A DNA stretch of 32,602 nt from Staphylococcus lugdunensis (GTDB lineage: Bacteria > Bacillota > Bacilli > Staphylococcales > Staphylococcaceae). The DNA is taken from the NCBI RefSeq assembly GCF_002901705.1, contig NZ_PPPV01000012.1:41580-74181 (forward strand), given 5' to 3'. Below are positions 16,336 through 25,960 of this stretch, piece after piece. Each line of letters starts with the position of its first letter. The first letter of the stretch is position 1. A program made the position numbers and the translations under genes. Below the pieces are notes generated by a model. That model did not search any database. It had not been told where the DNA came from and saw only the letters and a program-made list of their open reading frames with translations.

Positions 16336-19258
16336 ATCATTAGAAATATATGGATACGGACAATTTGTACACCGTAAGATTGAATTTAATCGAGCATTTA
16401 CTGAAATATATGGTGAGAATGAAGCGGGTAAATCAACGATTCAAGCATTTATACATTCGATATTATTTGGTTTTCCTACTAAAAAAGAAAAGGAACCCCG
16501 TTTAGAGCCACGATTAGGCAATCAATATGGTGGTAAATTGGCATTAATTTTAGATGATAATTCTACAATTGAAGTTGAACGAGTCAAGGGACGCGCTCAG
16601 GGTGATGTGAAAGTATTTTTAGAAAATGGAACTATTAAAGATGAAGCGTGGCTCAATGCAAAGCTTAATCATATTAATAAAAAAACATACCAAGGTATTT
16701 TCTCATTTGACGTTTTAGGACTTCAAGATATTCATCGTAATTTAAATGAGACACAACTACAAAGTTATTTATTAGAAGCTGGTGCGCTTGGCTCGACAGA
16801 ATTTGGTCATATGGGTGAGGTTATAAGTCAAAAGAAAGAAGAATTATATAAAAAATCGGGGAAAAATCCAATTTTAAATCAGCAATTGGCACAATTAAAA
16901 GGGTTGGAAGCTCAAATTCGAGATGAAGAAGCAAAACTTACTGATTACCATCGCTATGTTGATGATAAAGATAAGTCGTCACGTCATCTTGCACACTTAA
17001 AAGACAATTTAAGTCAGCTTTCTTCGATGCATGCTGCGAAACAAAAAGAAGTGGCTCTACATGAACAAACACAAGAATGGAAAGAGTTAGAAGGCAAATT
17101 AAATATCGAGCCGCTTACTTTCCCAGAACAAGGTATTGATAGATATGAAGCAGCTAAAGGATATAAGCAAACATTAGAACAAGAGATTGGCTTAAAGGAA
17201 GAAGCCCTAAAGCAACTTACTAAAGAGAATAAACAATTGTCAGTGCCGAATGACGATACAATAGAACAATTTAAGGAGATATATAGAGAAGAAAGCGATA
17301 TTAAGCAAAGTGAAATTGAACTGAATGCACGTGCTAAAGAAATATCAGAAAAACAACATGCGCAGCAAGAACATAAGACAAGTGTTGGATGGCAAGAAAT
17401 TCATCATGATACGGATACCTCTGAAGCGGCTAAGAGCTATGCTAGCTATTTAATCAAAGCACGTCAGGAAGAACAAATACAGCAACAACATTTAACGCGT
17501 CTAATAGATGAAAATACAATAGAGCAAACTGCATTAGTGAAAGAGATTGAGGCTTTAGAGCAAGATTTAATTTCTGAAGATGCACTTGCAAAGAAAAAAC
17601 AATATAATCAACAAAAGTTAGAACTCAATGAAAAAGAAAATTTGTATCAAAAATTAAAGGATACTTTTGAAAATGAAAAAGCCAATAAAATCAAGCGTCA
17701 ACAGTGGTTAAGATTTAGCTTTGTATTATTAGCAATTGTTGGTATAGCCTTAGCAGTATTTTCATTTATGACACAGAATATGATATTTACTGCAGTATTT
17801 GCAGTATTAACGCTTATTTTTATCGTGGGTATATTTTTAGCGAAGGCCAAAACGGTTGATTATAGTGAAACTATTGGTATTGAGATTCAAGATTTAGAGC
17901 AGCAATTAAACTATTTAGAAAATGATTACGATTTAGATTTCGATCTAGAAGAACAATATCAACTGCGTGACCAATGGCAAAATGCATTAAAAAATAAAAC
18001 TATCATTGATGAAAAAATGAAACATCAGCAAGATAAACTTTCAAGTTCACATCAACAATTAGATCGTCATGAACACGATATTAACGAAGTTAAACAATCA
18101 TTGTTCTTACCAACTAAAATGTCAGATGACTTATTATTAGATAGTATTAAAACAATAAATACTATTAAATCAGACGATAAATTACTTCAGACATTACAAC
18201 AAGATTATAGTCATTTGAATGATAAGATTACTTCGTTTTATGAACAAGCTAAGAGCACGGTGCAACCAGAAATCGAACGCTTTAATCGTTCTTCATTCTT
18301 TGATGATTTAAAAGATTGGATTTCAACTTCAGAATCAAATCGTCAACGTAAAGCAGAATTAAATAAACAAATAACACTGTTAAATAATGAATTAACACAA
18401 CTTCATGCAAATTTAGCAGAAAATACGGCAACGATTGATACATTATTTAATTTTATAGGTGTCAATGATGAAGAAAGTTATTATGCACACCATAAGGCAT
18501 ATCAAACTTATCAACAAAATTTAGCAAGATTCAATGATTTAACAAAATATCTTGAAAATCAAAATTACTCATATGAAGATAGTTCAGCTTTAAGCAAAAA
18601 AACAACGGCACAACTAGATAAAGAAGATCAAGTGTTAGCAAAACAAGTAGATGATTATAACGAACAATTTCTTGCCAAACAGCAGGAAGTTAGTGATTTA
18701 ACTGCTCAAATTAAGCATATGGAAACAGATAGTACGCTGTCAGATTTACGTCATGAATATCATAGCTTAAAAAATCAAATGAATGAAATTGCCAAGGATT
18801 GGGCAAGCCTAAGCTATTTACAAGCTTTGGTAAATGAACATATTAAGCAAATTAAAGACAAACGCTTACCTCAAGTAATAAAAGAGGCTACAAATATTTT
18901 TAATAAATTAACCAATGCCGCATACGTACAAATTACCTATGCAGATGACAAGATTATGGTTAAACACCATAATGGTCAAGTATTTGAACCTATGGAGTTA
19001 AGCCAATCAACAAAAGAAATACTATATATTTCATTACGCCTTAGTTTGATAAAAGTTTTAAAGCCATATTATCATTTGCCAATTATTGTGGATGATGCAT
19101 TTGTACATTTTGATAAAAAAAGAAAACGTATAATGCTGAATTATTTAAGAGATTTAGCAGAAAATCATCAAGTTCTTTACTTCACTTGTACCAAAGATCA
19201 AATTGTGCCATCTAAAGAAATGCTTGTGTTGAACAAACTGGAGGAAGGCGGTAAATAA
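16325..19258 (+). CDS. yhaN: SbcC/Rad50-like AAA ATPase YhaN with membrane hairpin
   Basis: The protein has 977 residues from the TTG at 16325, which has GAGAGGTG six bases upstream. The GTG at 16316 would add three residues. The N-terminal ATPase half has Walker [10 protein letters not shown] near residue 34. Long coiled-coil segments fill about 170-450 and 510-850. Between them, about 460-507, are two membrane-like stretches ([18 protein letters not shown] and [18 protein letters not shown]). The C-terminal half has the signature-like [17 protein letters not shown] and Walker [14 protein letters not shown] near 918. Known relatives pair with YhaO as a nuclease-ATPase complex. The hairpin implies membrane attachment at the tip of the coiled coil. 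The gene overlaps yhaO by 11 bases and yhaM by one. Confidence 0.92.
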   Translation: MIIKSLEIYGYGQFVHRKIEFNRAFTEIYGENEAGKSTIQAFIHSILFGFPTKKEKEPRLEPRLGNQYGGKLALILDDNSTIEVERVKGRAQGDVKVFLENGTIKDEAWLNAKLNHINKKTYQGIFSFDVLGLQDIHRNLNETQLQSYLLEAGALGSTEFGHMGEVISQKKEELYKKSGKNPILNQQLAQLKGLEAQIRDEEAKLTDYHRYVDDKDKSSRHLAHLKDNLSQLSSMHAAKQKEVALHEQTQEWKELEGKLNIEPLTFPEQGIDRYEAAKGYKQTLEQEIGLKEEALKQLTKENKQLSVPNDDTIEQFKEIYREESDIKQSEIELNARAKEISEKQHAQQEHKTSVGWQEIHHDTDTSEAAKSYASYLIKARQEEQIQQQHLTRLIDENTIEQTALVKEIEALEQDLISEDALAKKKQYNQQKLELNEKENLYQKLKDTFENEKANKIKRQQWLRFSFVLLAIVGIALAVFSFMTQNMIFTAVFAVLTLIFIVGIFLAKAKTVDYSETIGIEIQDLEQQLNYLENDYDLDFDLEEQYQLRDQWQNALKNKTIIDEKMKHQQDKLSSSHQQLDRHEHDINEVKQSLFLPTKMSDDLLLDSIKTINTIKSDDKLLQTLQQDYSHLNDKITSFYEQAKSTVQPEIERFNRSSFFDDLKDWISTSESNRQRKAELNKQITLLNNELTQLHANLAENTATIDTLFNFIGVNDEESYYAHHKAYQTYQQNLARFNDLTKYLENQNYSYEDSSALSKKTTAQLDKEDQVLAKQVDDYNEQFLAKQQEVSDLTAQIKHMETDSTLSDLRHEYHSLKNQMNEIAKDWASLSYLQALVNEHIKQIKDKRLPQVIKEATNIFNKLTNAAYVQITYADDKIMVKHHNGQVFEPMELSQSTKEILYISLRLSLIKVLKPYYHLPIIVDDAFVHFDKKRKRIMLNYLRDLAENHQVLYFTCTKDQIVPSKEMLVLNKLEEGGK

Positions 19259-20196
19259 TGAGAAATGTAGAAAATTTAAATCCGGGGGACTCTGTTAATC
19301 ATTTTTTTCTTATTCATAGAGCGACACAAGGTGTGACAGCTCAAGGTAAGGATTATATGACCTTATTTCTACAAGATAAGAGTGGCGATATTGAAGCGAA
19401 ACTTTGGACGGTAACTAAAGATGATATGCAATTACTTAAGCCTGAAGAAATTATTAAAGTCAAAGGCGATGTGATTAATTACCGTGGGCGTAAACAAATG
19501 AAAGTAAACCAATTTCGTTTAGCAACAGCAGAGGATGGTTTGAAAACACAAGATTTTGTTGATGGTGCACCGATGACACCAGATGAAATTAAAGAAGAAA
19601 TTTCACATTTTATGTTAGATATTGAAAATGCAAACCTACAACGTATTACGCGATATTTAATCAAAAAATATCAAGATCAGTTTTTCACATTTCCAGCTGC
19701 GAGCTCACATCATCATAATTTCGCTAGTGGCTTGAGTTATCATGTCTTAACCATGTTGCGCATTGCTAAAGAGATTTGTGATATTTATTCATTACTTAAT
19801 CGTAGCTTATTATATAGTGCAATTATTTTACATGATATAGGTAAGGTAAGAGAACTAAGTGGTCCAGTAGCAACAACTTACACGATTGAAGGGAATTTAT
19901 TAGGCCATATTTCTATAGCAAGTGATGAAGTGGCTGAGGCTGCGAGAGAACTCGGTATCGATGGCGAAGAAGTAATGTTATTAAGACATATGATTTTAGC
20001 ACATCACGGCAAAATGGAATTTGGTTCACCAAAATTACCACATTTAAAAGAAGCAGAAATCTTATTCTTTATTGATAATATTGATGCTAAAATGAATATG
20101 TTTGAAAAAGCATTTAAGAAAACTGATAAAGGTCAGTTTACGGAACGTATTTTTGGACTTGAAAATAGACAATTTTATAATCCAGAATCACTGTAA
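19258..20196 (+). CDS. yhaM: 3'-5' exoribonuclease YhaM (Cbf1)
   Basis: The 312-residue enzyme has an N-terminal OB-fold (about 12-95, [18 protein letters not shown]) and a C-terminal HD domain with [17 protein letters not shown] near 155 and HDIGK near 197. It is known as a 3'-to-5' exonuclease acting on RNA and single-stranded DNA, and in S. aureus as the plasmid cmp-binding factor Cbf1. The ATG overlaps the yhaN stop by one base (TAATG) and has GGAGGAAGG upstream, so yhaO, yhaN and yhaM form one operon. Confidence 0.95.
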   Translation: MRNVENLNPGDSVNHFFLIHRATQGVTAQGKDYMTLFLQDKSGDIEAKLWTVTKDDMQLLKPEEIIKVKGDVINYRGRKQMKVNQFRLATAEDGLKTQDFVDGAPMTPDEIKEEISHFMLDIENANLQRITRYLIKKYQDQFFTFPAASSHHHNFASGLSYHVLTMLRIAKEICDIYSLLNRSLLYSAIILHDIGKVRELSGPVATTYTIEGNLLGHISIASDEVAEAARELGIDGEEVMLLRHMILAHHGKMEFGSPKLPHLKEAEILFFIDNIDAKMNMFEKAFKKTDKGQFTERIFGLENRQFYNPESL

Positions 20197-20206
20197 TTAA
20201 TTTTTT

Positions 20207-20272
20207 AACCAAGCTCTACATTTTGTAATGATTTTTTTAATTATTACATGGTGTAAAAAGCTTGGTTTTTTA
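20207..20272 (+). terminator. Terminator of the yhaONM operon
   Basis: AACCAAGCT (20207-20215) pairs with AGCTTGGTT (20259-20267) and is followed by more T residues. Inside the loop, TGTAATGAT and ATTATTACA can extend the helix. Confidence 0.85.
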
Positions 20273-20491
20273 ATTACATTAAATACACATATCCGATAGT
20301 TGATTGTTTATTAAATTACATATAAACAACAAAACTTATTAATATGTTTATTTAAAAGGAAAATAGACAAAATATGACAAGACATTAATTTATATTTGTG
20401 CTATTTTAGGTTTGAAATAGCGCTATCTAAGAAATTCATCGCTGTGTTTTAATGATAAATTCATAAGATTTATAGAAAGAAGGAAATGTTT

Positions 20492-21568
20492 ATGAATAAA
20501 AGTGAAAAAATAATTGATATTCATCATCATATTATTCCTCCACTGTATAAAAAGTCACTCAAGAAAATTGGTATAACAATGTCTGGTGGGTATCCAATAA
20601 AAGATTGGACTCCTCAGGATAGTCTTGACATGATGGATAAATTGCATATCGACATAGCTGTAACTTCAATTTCAGAGCCAGCAACTTTACCATTTTCAAG
20701 AAAACAAGCAGCAAAGGTAGCACGTGCAGTTAATGAATATCAAGCAGAATTAAAACAACAATATCCAGATAAATTTAAGAGTTTTGCCCTGATTCCTTTG
20801 CCATTTGTTAAAGAGTCAATTAAAGAAATTAAATATGCATTAGATGTCTTAAAATTAGACGGTGTAGGCTTACTATCAAATTACAATGAATCCTTTTTAG
20901 GCGATGATTGTTTTGATGATGTAATGCGCGTAATCAATGATAGAAAGGGCATAGTATTTGTGCATCCAAGTTCATCACCTAAGCAATTTAAAAAGCCACA
21001 ATATGTATTTGCCGATTTTCTTGAGGAATTTACATTTAATACCACTAGAGCGGCTACGAATTTGATTTTAAGTGGTACAGTGGAACGCTATTCAAATATT
21101 AAATTTATACTTGCTCATTCTGGAGGTACGCTGCCATATATTAATTGGCGTATTAGTGAAGCAGTAAACACCGAAAAATATATTATGGAAGCACCTGCAC
21201 AACGTTTAAAATCCTTTATAACAAGTAGTAAAAAAGAAATTGTTAAATCGATTCTACAACATCCTATTCAATATGGACACTTGTTTAAAACATATAAGCA
21301 TGCACTTTCTGGTTGGTCATCATTAACAAAGCCAGCAAATTACTATATTGGTCAATTTTATTATGATACAGCATTATCAACTGGAGAATCGACTTTTGCT
21401 AGTTTAAAAGAAGTAACCGATATTTCTCATATTTTATTTGGTTCAGATGCGCATTATGCACCAGATAGTTGGATTGCTAAAATGCAAAAAAACATTAGTG
21501 AATCTCACTATTTTTCAGAGCAAGATAAGGTGAATATCTTCAATGTAAATAGCTCTCGCATACTTTAA
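20492..21568 (+). CDS. Amidohydrolase-2 family metal enzyme (ACMSD/decarboxylase-like)
   Basis: The 358-residue protein shows a full set of amidohydrolase ligands: H11 and H13 in IDIHHHIIP, H158 in FVHPSS, H209 in LAHSGG and D319 in GSDAHYAPDS. This layout is shared with aminocarboxymuconate-semialdehyde decarboxylase and resorcylate decarboxylases, which act on carboxylated aromatics. The true substrate is unknown. I chose the ATG at 20492 because AGAAGGA lies eight bases upstream, whereas the ATG at 20486 is too close. It is transcribed alone, after the yhaM terminator and before repeat copy B. I do not recall it as a fixed member of this neighbourhood in S. aureus, so it may be accessory. 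Confidence 0.88.
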   Translation: MNKSEKIIDIHHHIIPPLYKKSLKKIGITMSGGYPIKDWTPQDSLDMMDKLHIDIAVTSISEPATLPFSRKQAAKVARAVNEYQAELKQQYPDKFKSFALIPLPFVKESIKEIKYALDVLKLDGVGLLSNYNESFLGDDCFDDVMRVINDRKGIVFVHPSSSPKQFKKPQYVFADFLEEFTFNTTRAATNLILSGTVERYSNIKFILAHSGGTLPYINWRISEAVNTEKYIMEAPAQRLKSFITSSKKEIVKSILQHPIQYGHLFKTYKHALSGWSSLTKPANYYIGQFYYDTALSTGESTFASLKEVTDISHILFGSDAHYAPDSWIAKMQKNISESHYFSEQDKVNIFNVNSSRIL

Positions 21569-21836
21569 AAATAAGATTGTTTCGTATGATTTAATAAACC
21601 TCGCTAAAATATGATGATGAGTTCGCTTATGTATAAGAATAAAAATAAGATTTACGTATCTGCCAATGAGAATTTTAACTTAAATTCAGCAAGACATGAC
21701 AAAAATGTTATTAAATCAAATATTAGTTTTAGACATGCTCGAAGTCAAACAAGCGTTAATATTTGTCCACATGGCATTAAATATAGGAAAATGGTAGCTT
21801 ATTCAATTGGCAAAATCATTTCGTTTAAAGAAAAAA
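21569..21836. other. Gap after the amidohydrolase gene with no supported gene
   Basis: The stretch up to repeat copy B holds an 82-codon open frame (21611-21859). It has no ribosome binding site, ends inside the repeat and has unconvincing composition. I see no terminator with a clear T-run. The hairpin of the following repeat may serve as one. Beyond the repeat, to the prsA stop at 22052, only a weak hairpin near 21999-22021 is seen. Confidence 0.4.
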
Positions 21837-21980
21837 AGGGCGGAACAGAATTCATTTAGAATTCGTTGTTCCGCCTCGGCAAGGTTGACTAGAATTGAAA
21901 AAAGCTTAGTATAATCGTATTTTTAATCTAGTCAACTACTGCCAATATTTAGTTCATAGCTTGAAACATAATGATGTCCT
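21837..21980. repeat. Interspersed two-hairpin repeat, copy B
   Basis: Hairpin 1 uses GCGGAACA pairing with TGTTCCGC around GAATTC-containing inner sequence (about 21840-21873). Hairpin 2 pairs GTTGACTAGA (21884-21893) perfectly with TCTAGTCAAC (21927-21936), enclosing the conserved AAAAAAGCTTAGTAT. The tail TGCCAATATTTAG matches copy A. It lies between the convergent amidohydrolase and prsA genes. Confidence 0.85.
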
Positions 21981-22051
21981 GTACGTTTTATTAATGTAGT
22001 TAGAGAACTTTATCTCTCAACTTATTATTTTATATTTTAAGACATACCCAA

Positions 22052-23020
22052 TTATTGTAATCCTGCAGCACTGCCGCCTGATTGAGCTTGTTGTTGTTGC
22101 TTGATTTTATCTGGGTTTAAAATTTGATCCTCAACTACTTTTTTAAGATCTCGATCTTTATAATCAACTTTGTATTGATCTAGTAAATCTTTATAAGCAT
22201 CTGTTAATAACTTAGGATTTTTTTGAACTTTTTGTTCTATCATTTTTTCTTTTATATTAGCTTTCTCACTATTGAAATCTGATTCTTTATCAGCTTTAAT
22301 AATATGATAGCCATAATCAGTTTTGATAACTTTAGAAACTTTTCCTTCTTTTAAGTCAAATAATGCTTTTTCGAATTCATCAACCATTTGACCTTTAATG
22401 ACATATCCTAGAGAACCATCTTTTTTGGCACTTGAAGAATCCATTGATTCTTTTTTCGCAATTTCACCGAATTTACTTGGATCCTTTTCAACTTGCTTTT
22501 GAATTTCTTCAGCTTTTTCTTTTGCTTTTTTATCAGATAAGCCTTCTTTATCACTATCTTTAGATTTAACTTTTATTAAAATGTGAGATGCTTTTTTAGA
22601 ATTATCTTTTACATCTTTATCAGAAACTTTAATTTTATCTGCCAGTAATTGTTTTTGATAGGCAGCTAATTTTTTCTGTTGTTTATAATCGTCTAGTGAC
22701 ATTCCTTGTTGCTTTAATGTACTTTCAAATTGATCTTTACCACCATATTTTTTTTGTTCTTGTTTAATTTCATCGTCTATATCTTTTGTATCAACCTTAT
22801 CTTTATATTTATCTTCTAATATTTTATTTAACATTATACTAAATGAAGTGTTAGCGATTTGTTCATTACCAATTTTTTTCATAACGTCAGCAACTTTGAC
22901 GTCACCAGCTTTTGATGACATGAGGGTGTTGTCTTTTGAGTCTGCAGCATTTGAACCACAAGCACCAAGTAATAATGCACTTGCAGTAACTGGAATAATA
23001 ATTCTATTCATAATCTTCAT
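22052..23020 (-). CDS. prsA: PrsA foldase lipoprotein (parvulin-type peptidyl-prolyl isomerase)
   Basis: The 322-residue protein begins with a lipoprotein signal peptide ending in LLLGAC, so Cys21 is the lipidated residue anchoring it to the outer face of the membrane. Residues about 140-235 are a parvulin domain ([34 protein letters not shown] region, [23 protein letters not shown]). The flanking N- and C-terminal parts form the chaperone domain. The tail is glutamine- and glycine-rich. PrsA folds exported proteins and supports beta-lactam and glycopeptide resistance in S. aureus. AAAGGAG lies nine bases upstream of the ATG. Its promoter carries symmetrical repeats. Confidence 0.96.
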   Translation of the reverse strand: MKIMNRIIIPVTASALLLGACGSNAADSKDNTLMSSKAGDVKVADVMKKIGNEQIANTSFSIMLNKILEDKYKDKVDTKDIDDEIKQEQKKYGGKDQFESTLKQQGMSLDDYKQQKKLAAYQKQLLADKIKVSDKDVKDNSKKASHILIKVKSKDSDKEGLSDKKAKEKAEEIQKQVEKDPSKFGEIAKKESMDSSSAKKDGSLGYVIKGQMVDEFEKALFDLKEGKVSKVIKTDYGYHIIKADKESDFNSEKANIKEKMIEQKVQKNPKLLTDAYKDLLDQYKVDYKDRDLKKVVEDQILNPDKIKQQQQAQSGGSAAGLQ

Positions 23021-23046
23021 AGTCGAATTCTCCTTTGGTTAATATA

Positions 23047-23108
23047 ACAAAGTTAATATAACACACTTTTTAAGCAGGACCAATTAACTTTGTGCCAGAT
23101 AGGACCAA
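23047..23108 (-). promoter_or_regulatory. prsA promoter with flanking inverted repeat and a duplicated TTGGTCCT box
   Basis: On the minus strand, TTGGTC (23083-23078) and TATATT (23060-23055) are spaced by 17 bases. The -35 box is part of TTGGTCCT, repeated exactly 25 bases upstream (23108-23101). A perfect 10-base inverted repeat, ACAAAGTTAA (23047-23056) and TTAACTTTGT (23084-23093), brackets the promoter. prsA is known to be controlled by the VraSR system in S. aureus. Whether these repeats are its site is not shown by the sequence. Confidence 0.6.
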
Positions 23109-23231
23109 AGTACTAGGTGTATATTGACTACATTATTAATTTTTATGCGGTTATTAAAATGATGTAAGGGTGCGAAATATACTTTAGAATGATAGGTAAG
23201 CTCAATACAAAAAGAAGGAAGTATGATTTCT

Positions 23232-23277
23232 AGAAAAAAGCCAGTAAATGCGTTTTTGTAACTTCATTTACCGGCTT
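23232..23277 (-). terminator. Terminator after the DUF3267-like gene
   Basis: Read on the minus strand, AAGCCGGTAAATG pairs with CATTTACTGGCTT, using one G-U pair, followed by TTTT. The wobble pair and the T-run favour the minus strand as the active one. Confidence 0.8.
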
Positions 23278-23339
23278 CTTTAGCGACTATACTTTGTATC
23301 ATTGGTTATGCTAATTTATTTGATAGAATTTAAAGTATA

Positions 23340-23897
23340 TTATTTAACATATTTATTAGTAGCTTTAGTTAAAATATTAATCCCAGACTGATGTTCTTCA
23401 ATATAATTGCCATAATTTGAAAATAAAATGAGTTTTAAATATAAAAAATCAGTAATGGAATAACCAAAATTTAAAGCAATTAAAAAAACAAAATAGTGAC
23501 CAAATTCAGGGTGACTCATAATTAATCGAATAAAAATACCAGTTATGATAATAAAAGGTAATAATAAATTTAAACAAAAATAATATTTATTAATGGGTTG
23601 ACTAACATATATATTGAAAAAAGGTAACCATCTGGATTTAGAAAGTTGATGGATTTTAAATGATTTGTAGTACGATATAAAAAACAGTAAATGAATACAT
23701 TTATGAATAGGGTATAATGCAATAACAGCACATAACAATATTGGAAAATAATGATTGGAAAGAGGCGTATTAGAGAAATAATACATAATTTCATAACAAA
23801 TTAAAAACATGATAATGGTAGAGACAAAGCTTAAAAATGCAATTCTTGGTAATCCAAATCTTGAATGAATATCTATTTGTCTCTTACATAAAAACAT
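23340..23897 (-). CDS. DUF3267-like membrane protein
   Basis: The 185-residue protein starts at the ATG at 23897, preceded by AAAGGAGG. It has four likely membrane segments: about 17-38, 50-77, 105-128 and 132-155. The layout and the C-terminal NFGYSITDFLYLKLILFSN followed by IEEHQSGINIL resemble DUF3267, a family with a predicted zinc-peptidase fold. The family's HExxH motif appears here as H65-K-C-I-H69, with both histidines but no glutamate. It is probably not an active protease by that mechanism. It is a single gene with its own terminator. The family call is from memory of the pattern. Confidence 0.7.
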   Translation of the reverse strand: MFLCKRQIDIHSRFGLPRIAFLSFVSTIIMFLICYEIMYYFSNTPLSNHYFPILLCAVIALYPIHKCIHLLFFISYYKSFKIHQLSKSRWLPFFNIYVSQPINKYYFCLNLLLPFIIITGIFIRLIMSHPEFGHYFVFLIALNFGYSITDFLYLKLILFSNYGNYIEEHQSGINILTKATNKYVK

Positions 23898-24046
23898 TAG
23901 TCTGCCTCCTTTATCATATGTCATGTATTATCTATCTAAAGTTAGGCTTAGTCAAGTAGTAGTGTAGTGAAATGGAGTATAAATTAAATGACACTTAATT
24001 AGTGATTTAAATTCGGAATTCAGTTTGTAAATAATTGAAATAAAAA

Positions 24047-24192
24047 GGGAGCGGGACAGAATTCATAATGAATTCTTAGTCCCGCCCCGGCAAGGTTGAC
24101 TAGGATTGAAAAAAGCTTGGTATTAGCGTATTCTCAATCCAGTCAACTAATGCCAATATAGAACTCAGAGCCTAAAATATAATTATGTTCCA
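24047..24192. repeat. Interspersed two-hairpin repeat, copy C
   Basis: Hairpin 1 pairs CGGGAC with GTCCCG around GAATTC-type inner sequence (about 24052-24084). Hairpin 2 pairs TTGACTAGGATTGA (about 24097-24110) with TCAATCCAGTCAAC with one mismatch (about 24133-24146), enclosing AAAAAAGCTTGGTATTAGCGTAT (core seen as AAAAAAGCTTGGTATTAGCG). The end TAATTATGTTCCA is identical to copy A. It lies between two minus-strand genes, downstream of the YtxH-type gene. The rest of the gap 23898-24221 shows nothing else clear. Confidence 0.85.
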
Positions 24193-24221
24193 AACGCGTA
24201 TAAATTAAACATAACTATTTA

Positions 24222-24596
24222 TTAATTTTTATCACTTGATAATTCTTCGCTTATTTGTTGACCGCGATTTTGTAAATTTTCAATATGCGATTGTAACTGT
24301 TCAATATTTGGATTAATATCTGCTTTAAAGTTACCAATTAAAGATTTAATTTCATCACCAATTGAAGAAGCATAAGCAGTGCTTTCATTTTTTATTTGCT
24401 TCGTATAGTCTATCACATTGTAGACATTATGCTTTAAATTTTCAATTTCACGTTCCAACTCAGAATTTGTACCTGTAGGCTCTTTCGCATCAATCGTTGC
24501 ATTTTTTACGCTTTGATTGTCACGGTTGAGAAATGTAACAGCTACGCCGGCAGCTATTCCAACACCTAGGCCAAATATTATACGTGTTGCTTTCAT
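24222..24596 (-). CDS. YtxH-domain protein
   Basis: The 124-residue protein starts with one membrane segment or hydrophobic helix (IIFGLGVGIAAGVAVTFL, about 6-23), glycine-rich as in YtxH general-stress proteins. The rest is a soluble helical part with coiled-coil character (SELEREIENLKHNVYNVIDYTKQ seen as LEREIENLKHNVYNVIDY; IEQLQSHIENLQNRGQQI). The molecular function is unknown. The start has GAGGAGAC upstream on the minus strand. It lies 72 bases downstream of hit and may be read from the same transcript. Confidence 0.82.
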   Translation of the reverse strand: MKATRIIFGLGVGIAAGVAVTFLNRDNQSVKNATIDAKEPTGTNSELEREIENLKHNVYNVIDYTKQIKNESTAYASSIGDEIKSLIGNFKADINPNIEQLQSHIENLQNRGQQISEELSSDKN

Positions 24597-24668
24597 AAAA
24601 TATGTCTCCTCGCTTTTTAATGAATTACTTAGTTTATACCCTGGAAGTCCGTGATGTATGCACTAACG

Positions 24669-25091
24669 TTAAAATTGAGACTGAATTTGCTTTGCAATAT
24701 CTTCTTTAGCACGATCATCGATGAGGTCTTCATGAGTTTCCCAATGATAGCCGAAGCCATCGACATCATCTTTATATCTTGGTAATAGGTGGAAATGCAG
24801 ATGAAAGACAGATTGGTCAGCAAACGCTCCATTATTTTGAATGATATTTAAACCATCAGGATTAAAAGCTTTCTTGATAGCATTTGCTACTTTAGGTAAG
24901 GCAACACCAATATGTTGCATTGTTTCAGCATCAGTTTCAAAAATATTAGCAGAAGCCTTTTTAGGAATGAGTAGCGTATGTCCCTTAGTTACTTGTGAAA
25001 TATCTAAAAATGCATATACATAGTCATCTTCATAAACTTTATAGCTCGGAATATCTCCAGATAAAATTTTACTAAAAATTGTTTCTGACAT
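24669..25091 (-). CDS. hit: HIT-family nucleotide hydrolase
   Basis: The 140-residue protein carries the histidine triad H97-L-H99-F-H101 (HLHFHLLPR). The N-terminal ETIFSKILSGDIPSYKVYED is typical of the Hint group (seen as FSKILSGDIPSYKVYEDD). Such enzymes hydrolyse nucleoside phosphoramidates and acyl-adenylates. The start is the ATG at 25091, with AAAGGAGTGG upstream. The longer frame to 25163 overlaps the promoter region. It diverges from ecsAB, the same arrangement as hit-ecs in B. subtilis. Confidence 0.93.
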   Translation of the reverse strand: MSETIFSKILSGDIPSYKVYEDDYVYAFLDISQVTKGHTLLIPKKASANIFETDAETMQHIGVALPKVANAIKKAFNPDGLNIIQNNGAFADQSVFHLHFHLLPRYKDDVDGFGYHWETHEDLIDDRAKEDIAKQIQSQF

Positions 25092-25194
25092 TAAAATCCA
25101 CTCCTTTAGTCGTACATTTGTTAATATTATATCATTCCTATCAAAATTTTTCGTCTTTAACATAGTTGTAATTTTAGGCTAGAATGATGATTTT

Positions 25195-25203
25195 TGGTAC
25201 AAT
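25195..25203 (+). promoter_or_regulatory. Extended -10 element of ecsAB
   Basis: TGGTACAAT is an extended -10 box. The start site would be near 25210, so the ATG at 25184 cannot be used and the ATG at 25223, with GGAGG upstream, is the start. Confidence 0.5.
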
Positions 25204-25222
25204 AGTTGCGTGGAGGTGCGAT

Positions 25223-25960
25223 ATGACAGTTAAAGTAGAGCATTTAACAGGTGGTTATGGAAAACGGCCTGTCATTTCAGATATAACTTTTGAATTGCAA
25301 AAAGGAGAAATTGTAGGTTTAATTGGCTTAAATGGTGCTGGTAAAAGTACTACGATTAAACACATGCTTGGTTTACTAACACCAATGCAAGGCGCATTAT
25401 CAATTTCAAATACAAATATAAATGATGATATTGAATCATATAGACAAAAATTATCCTATATTCCTGAATCGCCCATTATTTATGAGGAATTAACTTTAAA
25501 AGAACATATTGAAATGACTGCAATGGCTTATGGCATATCGAATGAAGAAGCAATGAGACGTGCAGAACCATTATTAAAGTCATTCCGTCTTGAAAAAGAG
25601 TTAGACATTTTCCCTAGTCATTTTTCTAAAGGTATGAAGCAAAAAGTTATGATAATATGCGCTTTTATTGTTGATCCAGAATTATATATTATTGATGAAC
25701 CATTTTTAGGTTTGGATCCTTTAGGTATTCAGTCTATGCTTGATTTGATGGTAGAAAAGAAAAAAGAAAATCGTACCGTGTTAATGAGTACGCATATATT
25801 AGCAACAGCAGAACGATATTGTGATCGATTTATTATTTTAGATAAAGGCAAAATTGTTGCATTTGGTAATTTAGATGAATTGCGAGAACAAACAGGTCTT
25901 CATCATCAAACATTAGATGAGATTTATATCCATGTTACTCAAGGTGGCCAATTAGAATGA
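25223..25960 (+). CDS. ecsA: ABC transporter ATPase EcsA
   Basis: The 245-residue ATPase has Walker A GLNGAGKST (35-43), the Q-loop region YIPESPIIYEELT, the signature variant FSKGMKQKV near 134, Walker B LYIIDEPFLGLDP and the switch histidine in MSTHIL. It powers the EcsAB transporter, whose substrate is unresolved. Known ecs mutants have defects in protein secretion and intramembrane proteolysis. The stop overlaps the ecsB start (ATGA). Confidence 0.95.
   Translation: MTVKVEHLTGGYGKRPVISDITFELQKGEIVGLIGLNGAGKSTTIKHMLGLLTPMQGALSISNTNINDDIESYRQKLSYIPESPIIYEELTLKEHIEMTAMAYGISNEEAMRRAEPLLKSFRLEKELDIFPSHFSKGMKQKVMIICAFIVDPELYIIDEPFLGLDPLGIQSMLDLMVEKKKENRTVLMSTHILATAERYCDRFIILDKGKIVAFGNLDELREQTGLHHQTLDEIYIHVTQGGQLE

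Noticed and set aside
21611..21859. 82-codon open frame after the amidohydrolase gene
   Set aside because: It has no ribosome binding site, low-complexity composition and runs into repeat copy B. I do not consider it coding.
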